A stretch of DNA of 64,000 nucleotides from Polynucleobacter sp. JS-Safj-400b-B2 (lineage in GTDB: Bacteria > Pseudomonadota > Gammaproteobacteria > Burkholderiales > Burkholderiaceae), in NCBI RefSeq assembly GCF_018881975.1, contig NZ_JACVPJ010000002.1, forward strand, positions 62,001-126,000. Reading direction: 5' to 3'. The notes under the pieces are model-generated. The model worked only from the letters and a program-made list of their open reading frames with translations, ran no database searches and had not been told where the DNA came from. Every line of letters begins with the position of its first letter. Position 1 is the stretch's first letter. The position numbers and the translations under genes are program-made. Of the stretch, positions 27,801-36,814 are shown one piece after another.

Positions 27801-28355
27801 TCAATGGCAGCGCTTTGCATCTCTCGCAGGATCACAGATGCGCCAGCGACCGCCGCTACCCAGAATCATTTGCCGCTCCAAGTCCGGGCTCCGACTGTGC
27901 CCCAGGATCAATCTATTGGCCACAAACCCACCTTGAGCCGTTTTAGCAGCGCCAGCCGCGTTAAATAAAATACCCTTCTTGCCTGAGTGGGGGTCAATGA
28001 ACTGCTTACCACCGCCCTTAAAGTAAATAGGCTTAATACCTGCCTGCGTGAACCAGGGCTTATCAATACATCCGGGTTGCACATACTTTCCGATACAGCC
28101 ACTTTTGACAACCCAACCCGCCTCCCACTGATCACCAGAAATGGGAACAAGGTGCACTGGCTGACCCAAATGAAGCGCTTGCTGACGAGCAAAGTGCGCA
28201 TGGTTAATAAATCTTCTGGCGATAGTATCGATTTCTCTAACTGCTATTTGCTCTTGCAAAAGAGGCATCGTCGCCATAGCAGCAATAGCAATAATTAAGA
28301 CTACAGCCATCAACTCCAAAAGACTAAACCCTAAATGTGAATTTTCTTTATTCAA
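27801..28355 (-). CDS. GspH/FimT-like type IV prepilin
   Basis: The 184-residue protein has a short leader and canonical prepilin processing site: LG then FSLLELMAVVLIIAIAAMA, with Gly at -1 and Glu at +5. The body resembles GspH/FimT pseudopilins (AREIDTIARRFINHAHFARQ-like helix, C-terminal beta domain with several Cys). The only plausible start is a TTG at 28355 overlapping the preceding gene by 8 bases. It is the minor pilin most likely at the tip or initiating complex. Confidence 0.85.
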   Translation of the reverse strand: MNKENSHLGFSLLELMAVVLIIAIAAMATMPLLQEQIAVREIDTIARRFINHAHFARQQALHLGQPVHLVPISGDQWEAGWVVKSGCIGKYVQPGCIDKPWFTQAGIKPIYFKGGGKQFIDPHSGKKGILFNAAGAAKTAQGGFVANRLILGHSRSPDLERQMILGSGGRWRICDPARDAKRCH

Positions 28356-28677
28356 ATACTTGTCGCCAATTCATGCGAGTTGCAACACCAGTCTTTTCAT
28401 CAATGAAAACACTTACCTGAATTGCTGGCTTTTCTTTACTGGAGATCAACCAATAGTTTTTACCGGCTGACTGAATAAAACATCTATTCTCTTTGAGATC
28501 AGCAAGCGCTGTTAAATTTTTCTCGCACTCTGATACCGCGTTCTCAGCGGAAATAAAATTTCTTTGTGCTACTTCTATTGTTTTTACTTCCACGATGCGC
28601 ATTGCGTTCAACCCCTCTAAATAAGTCACCAAAGAGGAACAGAGTAAGAGCAGTGAAATTACCCAAGCTAAGATCAC
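28348..28677 (-). CDS. PilX-like minor prepilin, leader absent
   Basis: The 109-residue protein begins with a GTG inside the overlap GTGA with the preceding stop. The N-terminus MILAWVISLLLLCSSLVTYL, then GLNAMR, looks like the mature hydrophobic helix of PilX-type pilins, but there is no cleavage Gly and no leader; an in-frame TAG lies only three codons upstream. Cysteines in the C-terminal part may form a disulfide. The assignment to PilX rests on the helix ending in AMR and on gene order, so it is moderate. Confidence 0.6.
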   Translation of the reverse strand: MILAWVISLLLLCSSLVTYLEGLNAMRIVEVKTIEVAQRNFISAENAVSECEKNLTALADLKENRCFIQSAGKNYWLISSKEKPAIQVSVFIDEKTGVATRMNWRQVFE

Positions 28678-29327
28678 AGCAGATTCCTAGTCACAAAAGT
28701 ACGCTCTAGGTCCACATTGAGCTTGGCCCCGTCAGTCATTTGCAGCTTGATCTTAAATAGCCTTTGACGCTTGATAGATTGGGCGTGAGGGGTAGTAAGC
28801 TCCTCAATAAAAAGTCCATTAATACCATTCATCAAAGTGGTATTTTGAATCCGTCCCTGACGATCCAGCGACTGACATATCAGCGAGCCACCATTTACTT
28901 TTTGACCTTTTGGAACTCCCGCTTGACGATCGACCAAGAAACCTTGCATAGCTAAATTATTTTTAGTGCGATCTTTTGTTAACGCATTACCAATACAATC
29001 AAAATCTACTCCATCTGATAATTCATGACGGATAGTCAAAGCATCAGATCCTCGAAATCCTGATTTTTTATTTACTTCAAGAAATAGAATTGCATTTGCT
29101 TTGTGTCCTGAAGTTTGGCTTCTGATTTGTGTATTTTGAATATTGCGATAGCCAGCCATGCGAATAGCGCGACCAATCAGCTCGAAGGCACGGTCTGCTT
29201 CTGAGATTAATAATTGTGTTTTTTCAAACTCAATTTGCTTGATAACTAAATCAGCGCTGGTTTTTAGCAACGGATTGAGTAGTAGTGCGCACAGAGCGAT
29301 TCCGACTAGGCATTCGAGCAGGCTCAT
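28674..29327 (-). CDS. PilW-like minor prepilin, leader absent
   Basis: The 217-residue protein begins MSLLECLVGIALCALLLNPL. Aligned with ordinary prepilins, Met occupies +1 and Glu the conserved +5, so the mature helix is present but the leader and Gly(-1) are missing. An in-frame TAA two codons upstream excludes an earlier start. The rest (AFELIGRAIRMAGYRN and later) resembles PilW proteins. It overlaps the preceding PilV-like gene by 77 bases in another frame, which is unusual and may reflect a frameshift. Confidence 0.65.
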   Translation of the reverse strand: MSLLECLVGIALCALLLNPLLKTSADLVIKQIEFEKTQLLISEADRAFELIGRAIRMAGYRNIQNTQIRSQTSGHKANAILFLEVNKKSGFRGSDALTIRHELSDGVDFDCIGNALTKDRTKNNLAMQGFLVDRQAGVPKGQKVNGGSLICQSLDRQGRIQNTTLMNGINGLFIEELTTPHAQSIKRQRLFKIKLQMTDGAKLNVDLERTFVTRNLL

Positions 29328-29580
29328 TGATTAAAGTTTTGCTAGATAAATAGGAATTCGCTCTAACTTGTTCTTGTGTTTCAAAGACATCCAATTCCTT
29401 TCGCAATTGCGATCTTTTAGCCTCTTGTTGGACTAGGTTTAAAGCAAGACGCTGATAGACTCCTGCCGAGGCCATCCAGACCCCCAAAATCATGCTCATA
29501 GCCACCAAAACCTCCAGCAAGATGAATCCCTGGCAATTCCGAGGGCCGAGTCCTGAGTTCAATCGCTTTTTAGGAGGCAT
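29251..29580 (-). CDS. PilV-like type IV prepilin
   Basis: The 109-residue protein has a leader MPPKKRLNSGLGPRNCQG followed by FILLEVLVAMSMILGVWMAS, a canonical G/F prepilin site with Glu+5. AGGAGG lies close to the ATG (within TAGGAGGCAT on the plus strand the complement reads ATGCCTCC, so that motif belongs to the coding start, and no clear SD is seen). It is short for PilV, and its last ~26 residues are read from the pilW start region in a different frame, so the tail may not be native. Confidence 0.75.
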   Translation of the reverse strand: MPPKKRLNSGLGPRNCQGFILLEVLVAMSMILGVWMASAGVYQRLALNLVQQEAKRSQLRKELDVFETQEQVRANSYLSSKTLINEPARMPSRNRSVRTTTQSVAKNQR

Positions 29581-29702
29581 CGCCCATTTTCAAAGGCGGG
29601 CTCAGGAGTTGAAACTTCTATCTAAGGCTCTTGCCGTCAGAAAGATGGGATATTGCAGTAGGAGTAACCAACAAGTAGGTCCTGCGCTTAAAATAGAGGG
29701 CT

Positions 29703-30833
29703 ATGCCAAATACCCTTGCCTCCACCGAAGAAATCATTGCCGAGCTCCGCGCCGGAAAAATGGTGATTCTCGTCGATGAAGAAGATCGTGAGAATGAAGG
29801 TGATTTAGTCCTTGCTGCCGATCATGTCACTCCAGAAGCCGTGAATTTCATGGCAAAACATGGGCGCGGCTTGATTTGCCTAACTTTGACACGTGAGCGC
29901 TGCCAACAATTGAACCTTCCACTGATGGTGCGTGATAACGGCACGTCTATGCAAACTAATTTCACGGTATCTATTGAGGCAGCAACTGGGGTAACTACTG
30001 GAATCTCAGCAGCCGATCGCGCCCTTACTATTAAAACTGCCGTAGCACCAAATGCCAAGCCTAGTGATTTAGTTCAACCTGGACATATCTTCCCATTGAT
30101 GGCGCAACCTGGTGGCGTACTCATTCGCTCTGGCCATACTGAAGCGGGCTGTGACTTAGCAGCAATGGCAGGATGCTCACCTACTTCGGTAATTTGCGAA
30201 ATCATGAAAGACGATGGCAGCATGGCGCGCCTTCCAGATCTTCTTGAATTTGCAGAAGAGCATCAATTAAAAATTGGCAGCATTGCAGACCTTATTCAAT
30301 ACCGCAGCCAGCATGAAAGTATTGTGATGCGCGAGGGTAGTAGAGAATTCATCACACCTTGGGGGAAATTCCAAGGCATTATTTATCGCGATACTCCAAG
30401 CTCATGCATTCATATTGCATTGGTGCATGGCAAACCTTCTGAAGCTCAAGAAACCTTGGTGCGTGTGCATGAGCCAGTTACCGTCTTAGATTTCCTAGAC
30501 TCTAACGTCAGCACCCATTCTTGGCCACTTGCTAAAGCTTTGGAGGAGATTGCCTCTTCATCGACTGGTGTTGCAGTACTTCTCAATGCCTCTGGCATCG
30601 CCGCTCCAAATGATCAAGATTGGTTGGCGCAGTTCCAGAAACTAAATCAATCCCATGAAGAAGCCAAGAAGCCTTTGGCCAGAAAAACCGATTTCAGAAG
30701 CTACGGTATTGGCGCCCAAATATTAAAAGATATCGGCGTAGGCAAAATGCGTTTACTAGCCAATCCAAGCCCTGTTCCAAGTCTGTCTGGTTATAAGCTC
30801 GAAGTGACAGGCTATAAGCCCTACACTTCCTAA
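29703..30833 (+). CDS. ribB: 3,4-dihydroxy-2-butanone 4-phosphate synthase with degenerate GTP cyclohydrolase II domain (RibBX type)
   Basis: Residues 1-~205 form an intact DHBP synthase with [19 protein letters not shown] and [16 protein letters not shown]. The remaining ~170 residues align in position with GTP cyclohydrolase II, but the zinc-binding Cys region normally read as HSECLTGD...CDCG is replaced by a sequence without those cysteines ([20 protein letters not shown]). The second activity is therefore probably lost, as in RibBX-type hybrids. The cell would need a separate RibA. It is followed by ribH and nusB. No FMN riboswitch is visible in the 122-base upstream gap. Confidence 0.92.
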   Translation: MPNTLASTEEIIAELRAGKMVILVDEEDRENEGDLVLAADHVTPEAVNFMAKHGRGLICLTLTRERCQQLNLPLMVRDNGTSMQTNFTVSIEAATGVTTGISAADRALTIKTAVAPNAKPSDLVQPGHIFPLMAQPGGVLIRSGHTEAGCDLAAMAGCSPTSVICEIMKDDGSMARLPDLLEFAEEHQLKIGSIADLIQYRSQHESIVMREGSREFITPWGKFQGIIYRDTPSSCIHIALVHGKPSEAQETLVRVHEPVTVLDFLDSNVSTHSWPLAKALEEIASSSTGVAVLLNASGIAAPNDQDWLAQFQKLNQSHEEAKKPLARKTDFRSYGIGAQILKDIGVGKMRLLANPSPVPSLSGYKLEVTGYKPYTS

Positions 30834-30879
30834 CAAATCTGACAATCATCACTGTATTAAATAACTTTAGAAAATTGAC

Positions 30880-31392
30880 ATGACTAGCACTAATGACTTT
30901 GTAGGCGTATTAGAAATAGATCTTAACGGCCAGGATTTACGTATTGGCGTTGTACAGGCTCGTTTTAATGAAGATCATTGCGTTGCCCTAACGAACTCTT
31001 GCATTAATGAGCTCATCTCTCTTGGCGTTAGTCAATCCGATATCAAGCTCGTGACCGTACCTGGGGCACTTGAGATTCCCTTTGCACTGCAAAAGCTAGT
31101 TGAGACCGGCGAGTTTGATGGTTTGGTTGCCCTTGGTGCTGTGATCCGCGGCGAGACATACCACTTTGAGCTGGTCTCTAATGAGTCTGCTGCTGGCATT
31201 ACACGCATCTCTATTGACTCTGGATTGCCAATCGCTAATGGTGTACTCACTTGTGACACCGATGAGCAAGCGCTTGTGCGTGTTCAGGTTAAAGGTGCGG
31301 AATGCGCTCAAGCGGTAGTAGAAATGGCGAACTTAGCCTTGGCATTGACCCCTGATATCGATATCGAAATCAACTCGAGTGAAGAAGAATAA
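30880..31392 (+). CDS. ribH: 6,7-dimethyl-8-ribityllumazine synthase
   Basis: The 170-residue protein shows [28 protein letters not shown] and the conserved [18 protein letters not shown]. It condenses the products of RibB and RibD and usually forms a 60-mer or pentamer. It lies 46 bases after ribB and six bases before nusB. Confidence 0.97.
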   Translation: MTSTNDFVGVLEIDLNGQDLRIGVVQARFNEDHCVALTNSCINELISLGVSQSDIKLVTVPGALEIPFALQKLVETGEFDGLVALGAVIRGETYHFELVSNESAAGITRISIDSGLPIANGVLTCDTDEQALVRVQVKGAECAQAVVEMANLALALTPDIDIEINSSEEE

Positions 31393-31397
31393 TTCGC

Positions 31398-31907
31398 ATG
31401 CCTACATCTAGCCAGAATCCACTCAATCCGCAAGCTAGTAAAGAATTAAAGCCAGCACCAAAGCGTTCACTGACGCCACGTCGTCGCGCTCGTGAGTACG
31501 CCCTTCAAGGTGTTTATCAAAGTCTTGTGATGCGTCGTGCCGGCAGCATTCCGAATGGCGCCGCAATTGCCAAACAACTTGCCGAAGATCCTGCATTCCG
31601 TCGCTGTCAACTCGAGCTCTTTCAGGGCATCTTTGATGGTGTATTAGCTCGCACCGATGAATTAGAGGCTATCATCACCCCGGCCCTAGATCGCCCGATT
31701 AATGAGCTTTCTCCTGTAGAACACGCAGCGCTACTCATTGGCGCATATGAGCTAGCCATAGACCTCTCAGTGCCCTACAAAGTGGCAATCAATGAAGCGG
31801 TAGAGCTTGCCAAAACCTTTGGTGGCACAGATGGCCATAAGTATGTGAACGGCGTATTAGACCTACTAGCCCAGAAACTGCGAACCACGGAAACTCAGGC
31901 AAGCTAA
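31398..31907 (+). CDS. nusB: Transcription antitermination factor NusB
   Basis: The 169-residue all-helical protein shows RRRAREYALQGVYQ and the C-terminal DLSVPYKVAINEAVELAKTF with VNGVLD. With NusE it binds boxA RNA for rRNA antitermination. The ribH-nusB pair is conserved in proteobacteria. A terminator follows at 31939. Confidence 0.96.
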   Translation: MPTSSQNPLNPQASKELKPAPKRSLTPRRRAREYALQGVYQSLVMRRAGSIPNGAAIAKQLAEDPAFRRCQLELFQGIFDGVLARTDELEAIITPALDRPINELSPVEHAALLIGAYELAIDLSVPYKVAINEAVELAKTFGGTDGHKYVNGVLDLLAQKLRTTETQAS

Positions 31908-31938
31908 ATAACCCTCAAATTAGCAGCCCACAATATCT

Positions 31939-31972
31939 GCCTTCAAGCTCAAACGGCTTGGAGGCTTTTTTA
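31939..31972 (+). terminator. Intrinsic terminator after nusB
   Basis: GCCTTCAAGC (31939-31948) pairs with GCTTGGAGGC (31956-31965) with one G-T pair and a 7-base loop, followed by seven T residues. It closes the ribBX-ribH-nusB transcript. Confidence 0.85.
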
Positions 31973-32030
31973 TTTATAGGGGGATAAAATGATCTGCATC
32001 GATTACAGAGTAAGAACAGGGCAATAGATC

Positions 32031-33503
32031 ATGCAAAAAGTAGATATCCGCAGCCAACTCAAAGATTCCAGTCTTTTTAGAGAAGACGCTTTTATCGATG
32101 GCAAATGGATTGATTCAAAAAAGACTTTTGCAGTAAGCAACCCAGCGACTGATGAAATTATTGCTAACGTTGCTAACTTAGAAACCCATGATGCTGAACA
32201 AGCTATCGCTGCAGCAGAAAAAGCTCTGCCAGCATGGCGCAGCAAACTAGCTAAAGAACGCGCCTCGATCATGCGCAATTGGTTTGATCTCATCATTGAA
32301 AATACGCAAGACCTTGCAAAGCTGATGACGCTTGAGCAAGGCAAGCCTTTGGCTGAAGCTGCTGGTGAAGTCATTTATGGGGCCTCTTTTGTAGAGTGGT
32401 TTGCTGAAGAAGCGAAACGTGTAGAGGGTTCAATTTTAGGAACCACCTGGAGCGATAAGCGCCTGATGGTTTTGAAGCAACCGATAGGTGTCTGCGTAGC
32501 TATTACTCCGTGGAACTTTCCGATTGCCATGATTACCCGCAAGATTGCACCTGCATTAGCTGCTGGCTGCACAATTGTGATTAAACCTGCTGAATTGACT
32601 CCGCTATCCGCATTGGCTCTTGCCGAACTTGCCAAGCGTGCGGGTATTCCGGATGGGGTGATCAATATTGTGACTGCTGATGCGGATCAATCGATTGTTA
32701 TAGGCAAAACCCTATGCTCTTCTCCTACAGTACGCCACCTGTCTTTCACAGGCTCCACAGAAGTTGGGCGCATTCTGATGGAACAGTGCGCCCCTACTGT
32801 TAAGAAGCTCGCTCTTGAGTTAGGCGGACACGCACCGTTTATCGTCTTTGAAGATGCTGACATTGATGCTGCAGTTAGTGGTGCCATGGCTTCGAAGTTT
32901 AGAAACTCAGGCCAAACCTGTGTATGTGCAAACCGCTTTTATGTTCATAAAAAAGTACATGATCAGTTTGTTGAAAAGTTTGCCAAAGCGCTTGCCATTA
33001 TTAAAGTTGGTAACGGCATGGATGCCGGTGTTACTCAAGGCCCCCTGATTGAAACTGCTGCCCTTGATAAAGTAAAGAAACATGTTGCAGATGCTCTCAG
33101 CAAGGGTGCAACACTAGTGACTGGCGGCAAACAGTCGATTGAAGGTAAGAACTTTTATGAACCGACCATCCTCGCCAATGTAAACAGTCAAATGCTGATT
33201 ACCTATGAGGAAACCTTTGGTCCGATAGCGCCGATTATTCCATTTGAGAGTGACGAAGAAGTTATCAAGCTCGCAAACAGCAGTCAGTTTGGTCTGGCGT
33301 CCTATTTTTACAGCCGTGACATTGGCCGCGTTTGGAAAGTAGCTGAAGCACTGGAATACGGCATGGTGGGCGTTAATACGGGATTAATCTCTAATGAGGT
33401 AGCCCCCTTTGGCGGTATCAAGCAATCCGGTCTCGGGCGTGAAGGCAGCGTCTACGGCATGGATGAATACCTCGAAATGAAATACGTCTGCGTAGGTCTA
33501 TGA
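32031..33503 (+). CDS. gabD: NAD(P)-dependent succinate-semialdehyde dehydrogenase
   Basis: The 490-residue aldehyde dehydrogenase has ITPWNFPIAMITRKIAPALA, the catalytic Glu region ALELGGHAPFIVFEDADID and the catalytic Cys in NSGQTCVCANRFYV. The pattern is that of GabD-type enzymes oxidising succinate semialdehyde to succinate. It stands alone; no gabT is near, so the physiological substrate is inferred from family only. Confidence 0.88.
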   Translation: MQKVDIRSQLKDSSLFREDAFIDGKWIDSKKTFAVSNPATDEIIANVANLETHDAEQAIAAAEKALPAWRSKLAKERASIMRNWFDLIIENTQDLAKLMTLEQGKPLAEAAGEVIYGASFVEWFAEEAKRVEGSILGTTWSDKRLMVLKQPIGVCVAITPWNFPIAMITRKIAPALAAGCTIVIKPAELTPLSALALAELAKRAGIPDGVINIVTADADQSIVIGKTLCSSPTVRHLSFTGSTEVGRILMEQCAPTVKKLALELGGHAPFIVFEDADIDAAVSGAMASKFRNSGQTCVCANRFYVHKKVHDQFVEKFAKALAIIKVGNGMDAGVTQGPLIETAALDKVKKHVADALSKGATLVTGGKQSIEGKNFYEPTILANVNSQMLITYEETFGPIAPIIPFESDEEVIKLANSSQFGLASYFYSRDIGRVWKVAEALEYGMVGVNTGLISNEVAPFGGIKQSGLGREGSVYGMDEYLEMKYVCVGL

Positions 33504-33521
33504 GCCTATGAACCTATGAGT
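33498..33521 (+). repeat. 8-bp triplicate at the gabD 3' end
   Basis: CTATGAGC, CTATGAAC and CTATGAGT lie head to tail, the first containing the gabD stop TGA. Probably a replication-slippage product; no function suggested. Confidence 0.6.
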
Positions 33522-33523
33522 CT

Positions 33524-33557
33524 AAAAGGTGCTTGATTTTTTCTTAGCACCTTAGTT
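33524..33557. terminator. Hairpin between gabD and trmB, possible terminator for both
   Basis: AAGGTGCT (33526-33533) and AGCACCTT (33546-33553) are exact inverted copies around a T-rich 12-base loop. On the minus strand the stem is followed by a short T run, and on the plus strand by TAGTTTCTT. It lies in the 64-base gap between convergent genes. Confidence 0.5.
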
Positions 33558-33567
33558 TCTTCATTTT

Positions 33568-34374
33568 CTATTTCTTTTTATAAACCAAGTCCCAAACACC
33601 ATGGCCTAGCTTGATGCCACGGTTCTCAAATTTGGTGACTGGGCGATAGCCTGGTCGCACCACATAACCCGGATGCTGAGCATTGATCTGTTCAAGAGTG
33701 GGTTTAAATTCATTACAAACCTCACCAGGCTTAGCAATATCTTCAGGGGTAAAAGTTTCCACCTTCACAAATTCGCTAGAAGTATTTTGTAAAGTAGATT
33801 CTGCATTGAGGACTAAGAGCATTTGCTCAGCATAGTTATGCCAATCAGTTGCTAAATGCAAATATGCGCCGGGCTTCAATCTAGAGACCAACAACTTCAC
33901 TAACTCAGCCTGGATTAGACGACGCTTGTGATGACGCCTCTTATGCCAAGGGTCGGCAAAGTAAATATGAATACCATCCAAAGAATCTGGAGCAATCATA
34001 TTTTCCAAAACCTCAACAGCATCGTGGCGAATGAGTCTGAGATTACTCAGCTGGTTTTCACCAATGAGTTTTAGCAAGGCTCCGACGCCTGGAGGATGAA
34101 CCTCGATTGCTAAAAAATCATCATCCGACCTTAAGGCGGCGATCTTGGCAGTAGTCTCGCCCATGCCAAAGCCTATCTCCAGAATCTTTGGCTTGTTTGA
34201 GCCCTGGAACGCCTCTATTAGATTGAGATTGGAGGATTGATATGGAACTAAAAACTGAGGGCCTAATTCTTCAATGGCACGTTGCTGACCAGCGGTAGTT
34301 CTACCAGCTCTTAATACAAAGGAGCGAATACGCTCATCAAAGCGCCTCCCAGAAGTATTGCTTTCAACCACCAC
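33568..34374 (-). CDS. trmB: tRNA (guanine-N7-)-methyltransferase
   Basis: The 268-residue protein has SAM-binding [16 protein letters not shown] and the TrmB motifs [15 protein letters not shown] and [13 protein letters not shown]. It methylates G46 of tRNA variable loops. The start appears to be GTG at 34374, overlapping the stop of the upstream sugar-nucleotide gene as TAGTG; translation is probably coupled to it. The last residues [12 protein letters not shown] fit the family end. Confidence 0.94.
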   Translation of the reverse strand: MVVESNTSGRRFDERIRSFVLRAGRTTAGQQRAIEELGPQFLVPYQSSNLNLIEAFQGSNKPKILEIGFGMGETTAKIAALRSDDDFLAIEVHPPGVGALLKLIGENQLSNLRLIRHDAVEVLENMIAPDSLDGIHIYFADPWHKRRHHKRRLIQAELVKLLVSRLKPGAYLHLATDWHNYAEQMLLVLNAESTLQNTSSEFVKVETFTPEDIAKPGEVCNEFKPTLEQINAQHPGYVVRPGYRPVTKFENRGIKLGHGVWDLVYKKK

Positions 34375-35309
34375 TAACCAACAACCTTCTTAAAGTAAGC
34401 AATCGTCTCTTTAAGGCCATCCTCTAAATTGACCTTAGGCTCCCAGCCAAGCTTTGCTTTTGCTAGCTCGATATTGGGCTGACGCTGCTTGGGATCATCC
34501 GATGGCAATGGCTGATGAATGATCTTCGATTTGCTACCAGAGAGCTTGAGAATGGTCTCGGCTAACTGGAGCATCGTGAACTCACCAGGGTTGCCAATAT
34601 TGACTGGCCCTGTAAAACCCTCTTCTGAGTTCATCATGGCTACCATGGCATCGATTAAGTCATCGACATAGCAAAAGCTGCGGGTTTGCTGGCCATCACC
34701 ATAAATGGTGATGTCTTTGCCTTGCAATGCTTGCACAATGAAATTACTCACCACACGGCCATCATTAGGATGCATGCGTGGGCCATAGGTATTAAAGATG
34801 CGTACGACTTTGATATCTAAGTTGTGCTGGCGGTGGTAATCAAAAAAGAGGGTTTCGGCACAGCGTTTGCCTTCGTCATAGCAAGAGCGAATACCAATCG
34901 GGTTCACCCTACCCCAGTACTCTTCTGGCTGTGGATGCACTTCGGGGTCACCATAGACCTCACTCGTAGAGGCTTGCAAAATACGAGCTCTCGTTCTCTT
35001 AGCTAGACCGAGCATATTAATAGCGCCGTGCACACTAGTCTTAGTAGTTTGCACAGGATCATATTGATAGTGCACTGGCGAAGCTGGGCAAGCCAGGTTA
35101 TAGATCTGATTGGTTTCTACATAGAGCGGGAAGGTGACATCGTGACGCATCAGCTCTAAACGAGAATTGGGCAATAAATGCGCTAAGTTCTCTTTAGTAC
35201 CTGTGAAATAGTTATCCACTACCAAGACATCATTTCCCTCTTTAAGGAGTTTCTCGGTTAGGTGAGAACCCAAGAAGCCAGCGCCGCCAGTGATGAGGAT
35301 TTTGTTCAT
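34374..35309 (-). CDS. UDP-glucuronate decarboxylase-like SDR epimerase (UDP-xylose synthase family)
   Basis: The 311-residue extended SDR has [15 protein letters not shown] for NAD binding, the [19 protein letters not shown] motif typical of [19 protein letters not shown], the catalytic [11 protein letters not shown] and [17 protein letters not shown]. These features favour UDP-glucuronate decarboxylase giving UDP-xylose, for LPS or capsule. No UDP-glucose dehydrogenase is present here. It is coupled to trmB by a one-base overlap. Confidence 0.88.
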   Translation of the reverse strand: MNKILITGGAGFLGSHLTEKLLKEGNDVLVVDNYFTGTKENLAHLLPNSRLELMRHDVTFPLYVETNQIYNLACPASPVHYQYDPVQTTKTSVHGAINMLGLAKRTRARILQASTSEVYGDPEVHPQPEEYWGRVNPIGIRSCYDEGKRCAETLFFDYHRQHNLDIKVVRIFNTYGPRMHPNDGRVVSNFIVQALQGKDITIYGDGQQTRSFCYVDDLIDAMVAMMNSEEGFTGPVNIGNPGEFTMLQLAETILKLSGSKSKIIHQPLPSDDPKQRQPNIELAKAKLGWEPKVNLEDGLKETIAYFKKVVG

Positions 35310-35347
35310 ATTTGATCTTTTATAGAAGGTAAAATTTAATCAAGCAG

Positions 35348-35809
35348 CTATTTACCTTTTTTTGGAGTATTCCAGCCAGCTGATCGGTAAGCATAGACAA
35401 CTTCAGTCAATACAATTGATAAAGATGTCATAAAAAATATGAGGCCCAGTACAAATGTCCAAATGACATAAGCTGTCTGTAGTGAACGCACTGCACCCGC
35501 TTGAAAGAAAAACAGCTCAAGAACCGTCAAGGAAATAAATACACCGCTAAGCACGTCAAAAAAGATAGCGGCAGTACAAAGACGACCCCGAATTTGAGCT
35601 TCATCAGCCTCTTTGTTCATATGCTGCAAAAGCACAGCATCTTTTACCTCTCCCCTATCAATAGAATGCCGAATTGCGCGCATGCGATCAACCGAACGGG
35701 CTAAGCGTCCAGAAATCGCATTAATCAAAGTGGCTACAGCAGTTAACAAAAATACAGGGGCAAGTGCCAGCTGAATATTATTGGTAATTGCGTCTATTGA
35801 TACATCCAT
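35348..35809 (-). CDS. DUF2721 family membrane protein
   Basis: The 153-residue protein has an N-terminal hydrophobic segment (LALAPVFLLTAVATLINAIS), the RLARSVDRMRAIR motif, and two more membrane helices toward the C-terminus. This matches DUF2721, a widespread family of unknown function. It lies between the UXS gene and uppP on the same strand with 38-39-base gaps. Confidence 0.85.
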   Translation of the reverse strand: MDVSIDAITNNIQLALAPVFLLTAVATLINAISGRLARSVDRMRAIRHSIDRGEVKDAVLLQHMNKEADEAQIRGRLCTAAIFFDVLSGVFISLTVLELFFFQAGAVRSLQTAYVIWTFVLGLIFFMTSLSIVLTEVVYAYRSAGWNTPKKGK

Positions 35810-35848
35810 ATTAAATTCCGTTAGCTTTGATTAAAGATATTGTTTAGA

Positions 35849-36694
35849 TCAGTGAGACCAGGCAATCAGTCCGCTGTAAGAGGTAAATAGCACTAGAAAA
35901 CCAAAAGCAATTCGATACCAAGCAAATGGAATGAAGTTATGGTGTGCCACATAATGAATCAACCAACGTACACAAATAAACGCAGAGATAAACGCAGCAA
36001 TGAAACCAACAATAATCGCTAGCGTAAATTCTCCGGAGAAGGCTACTGGCGCTTTCCAAAGCTTAAGTAACTCATAAGCAGTAGCGCCGCCGATGACCGG
36101 AATTGCCAAAAAGAATGAGAACTCTGTAGCAACAGCGCGAGGTAAGCCAAACAACATGCCACCAATAATCGTTGCGCCCGAACGGGATGTTCCCGGAATT
36201 AATGCAGCACATTGGGCTATGCCAACCTTTAACGCATCTAAAGGTGTGAGGTCATCTACTGTTTTAATATGACTAGAAATATCAGCACGATTTTGCTGGC
36301 GACGTTCAGCCCAAAAAATAACTAAGGCCCCCACAATAAAAGCACTAGCCACCGGAATCGGTGAAAACAATACTGCTTTGATATATTTTCCAAATAAGAA
36401 AGCCAAACCCATAGCCGGAACGGAGGCAATCAATAGGTTTAAAACAAAGCGTCGCGCAATGGTGCTGCCGGAAAAAGAAGAGACAACTTTGATGAGCTTT
36501 TGGCGAAACTCCCAGCAAACTGCCAAAATCGCACCAAACTGAATAATGACCTCAAAAGCCTTGCCCCGATCATCATTAAAGTCGAGCAAATCACCAACCA
36601 AGATAAGGTGCCCGGTGCTCGAGATAGGTAAAAACTCCGTCAATCCCTCGACCACACCCAGAATGACTGCTTTTAGTAACAAAATTAGATCCAT
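35849..36694 (-). CDS. uppP: Undecaprenyl-diphosphatase
   Basis: From the ATG at 36694 the protein is 281 residues, starting [20 protein letters not shown], with [18 protein letters not shown] and the second motif [13 protein letters not shown]. It dephosphorylates undecaprenyl pyrophosphate to regenerate the lipid carrier for peptidoglycan and O-antigen. The open frame extends 60 codons upstream, but that part lacks homology features and overlaps the tolC promoter region. Confidence 0.96.
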   Translation of the reverse strand: MDLILLLKAVILGVVEGLTEFLPISSTGHLILVGDLLDFNDDRGKAFEVIIQFGAILAVCWEFRQKLIKVVSSFSGSTIARRFVLNLLIASVPAMGLAFLFGKYIKAVLFSPIPVASAFIVGALVIFWAERRQQNRADISSHIKTVDDLTPLDALKVGIAQCAALIPGTSRSGATIIGGMLFGLPRAVATEFSFFLAIPVIGGATAYELLKLWKAPVAFSGEFTLAIIVGFIAAFISAFICVRWLIHYVAHHNFIPFAWYRIAFGFLVLFTSYSGLIAWSH

Positions 36695-36814
36695 AGGCCA
36701 AATTTTATAGGCATATGGATGCAATTTCGGAGATTTGGCAAAATAGCGTCTAAATGAGCATTTTGAATAAATTAGCCTTAAACTGCATGGCACATTGAAA
36801 AGTATCCGAATTAC

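Noticed and set aside
29581..29702. FMN riboswitch upstream of ribB
   Set aside because: This gap is short and has none of the conserved RFN-element segments; nothing folds into the expected multi-arm junction by eye.
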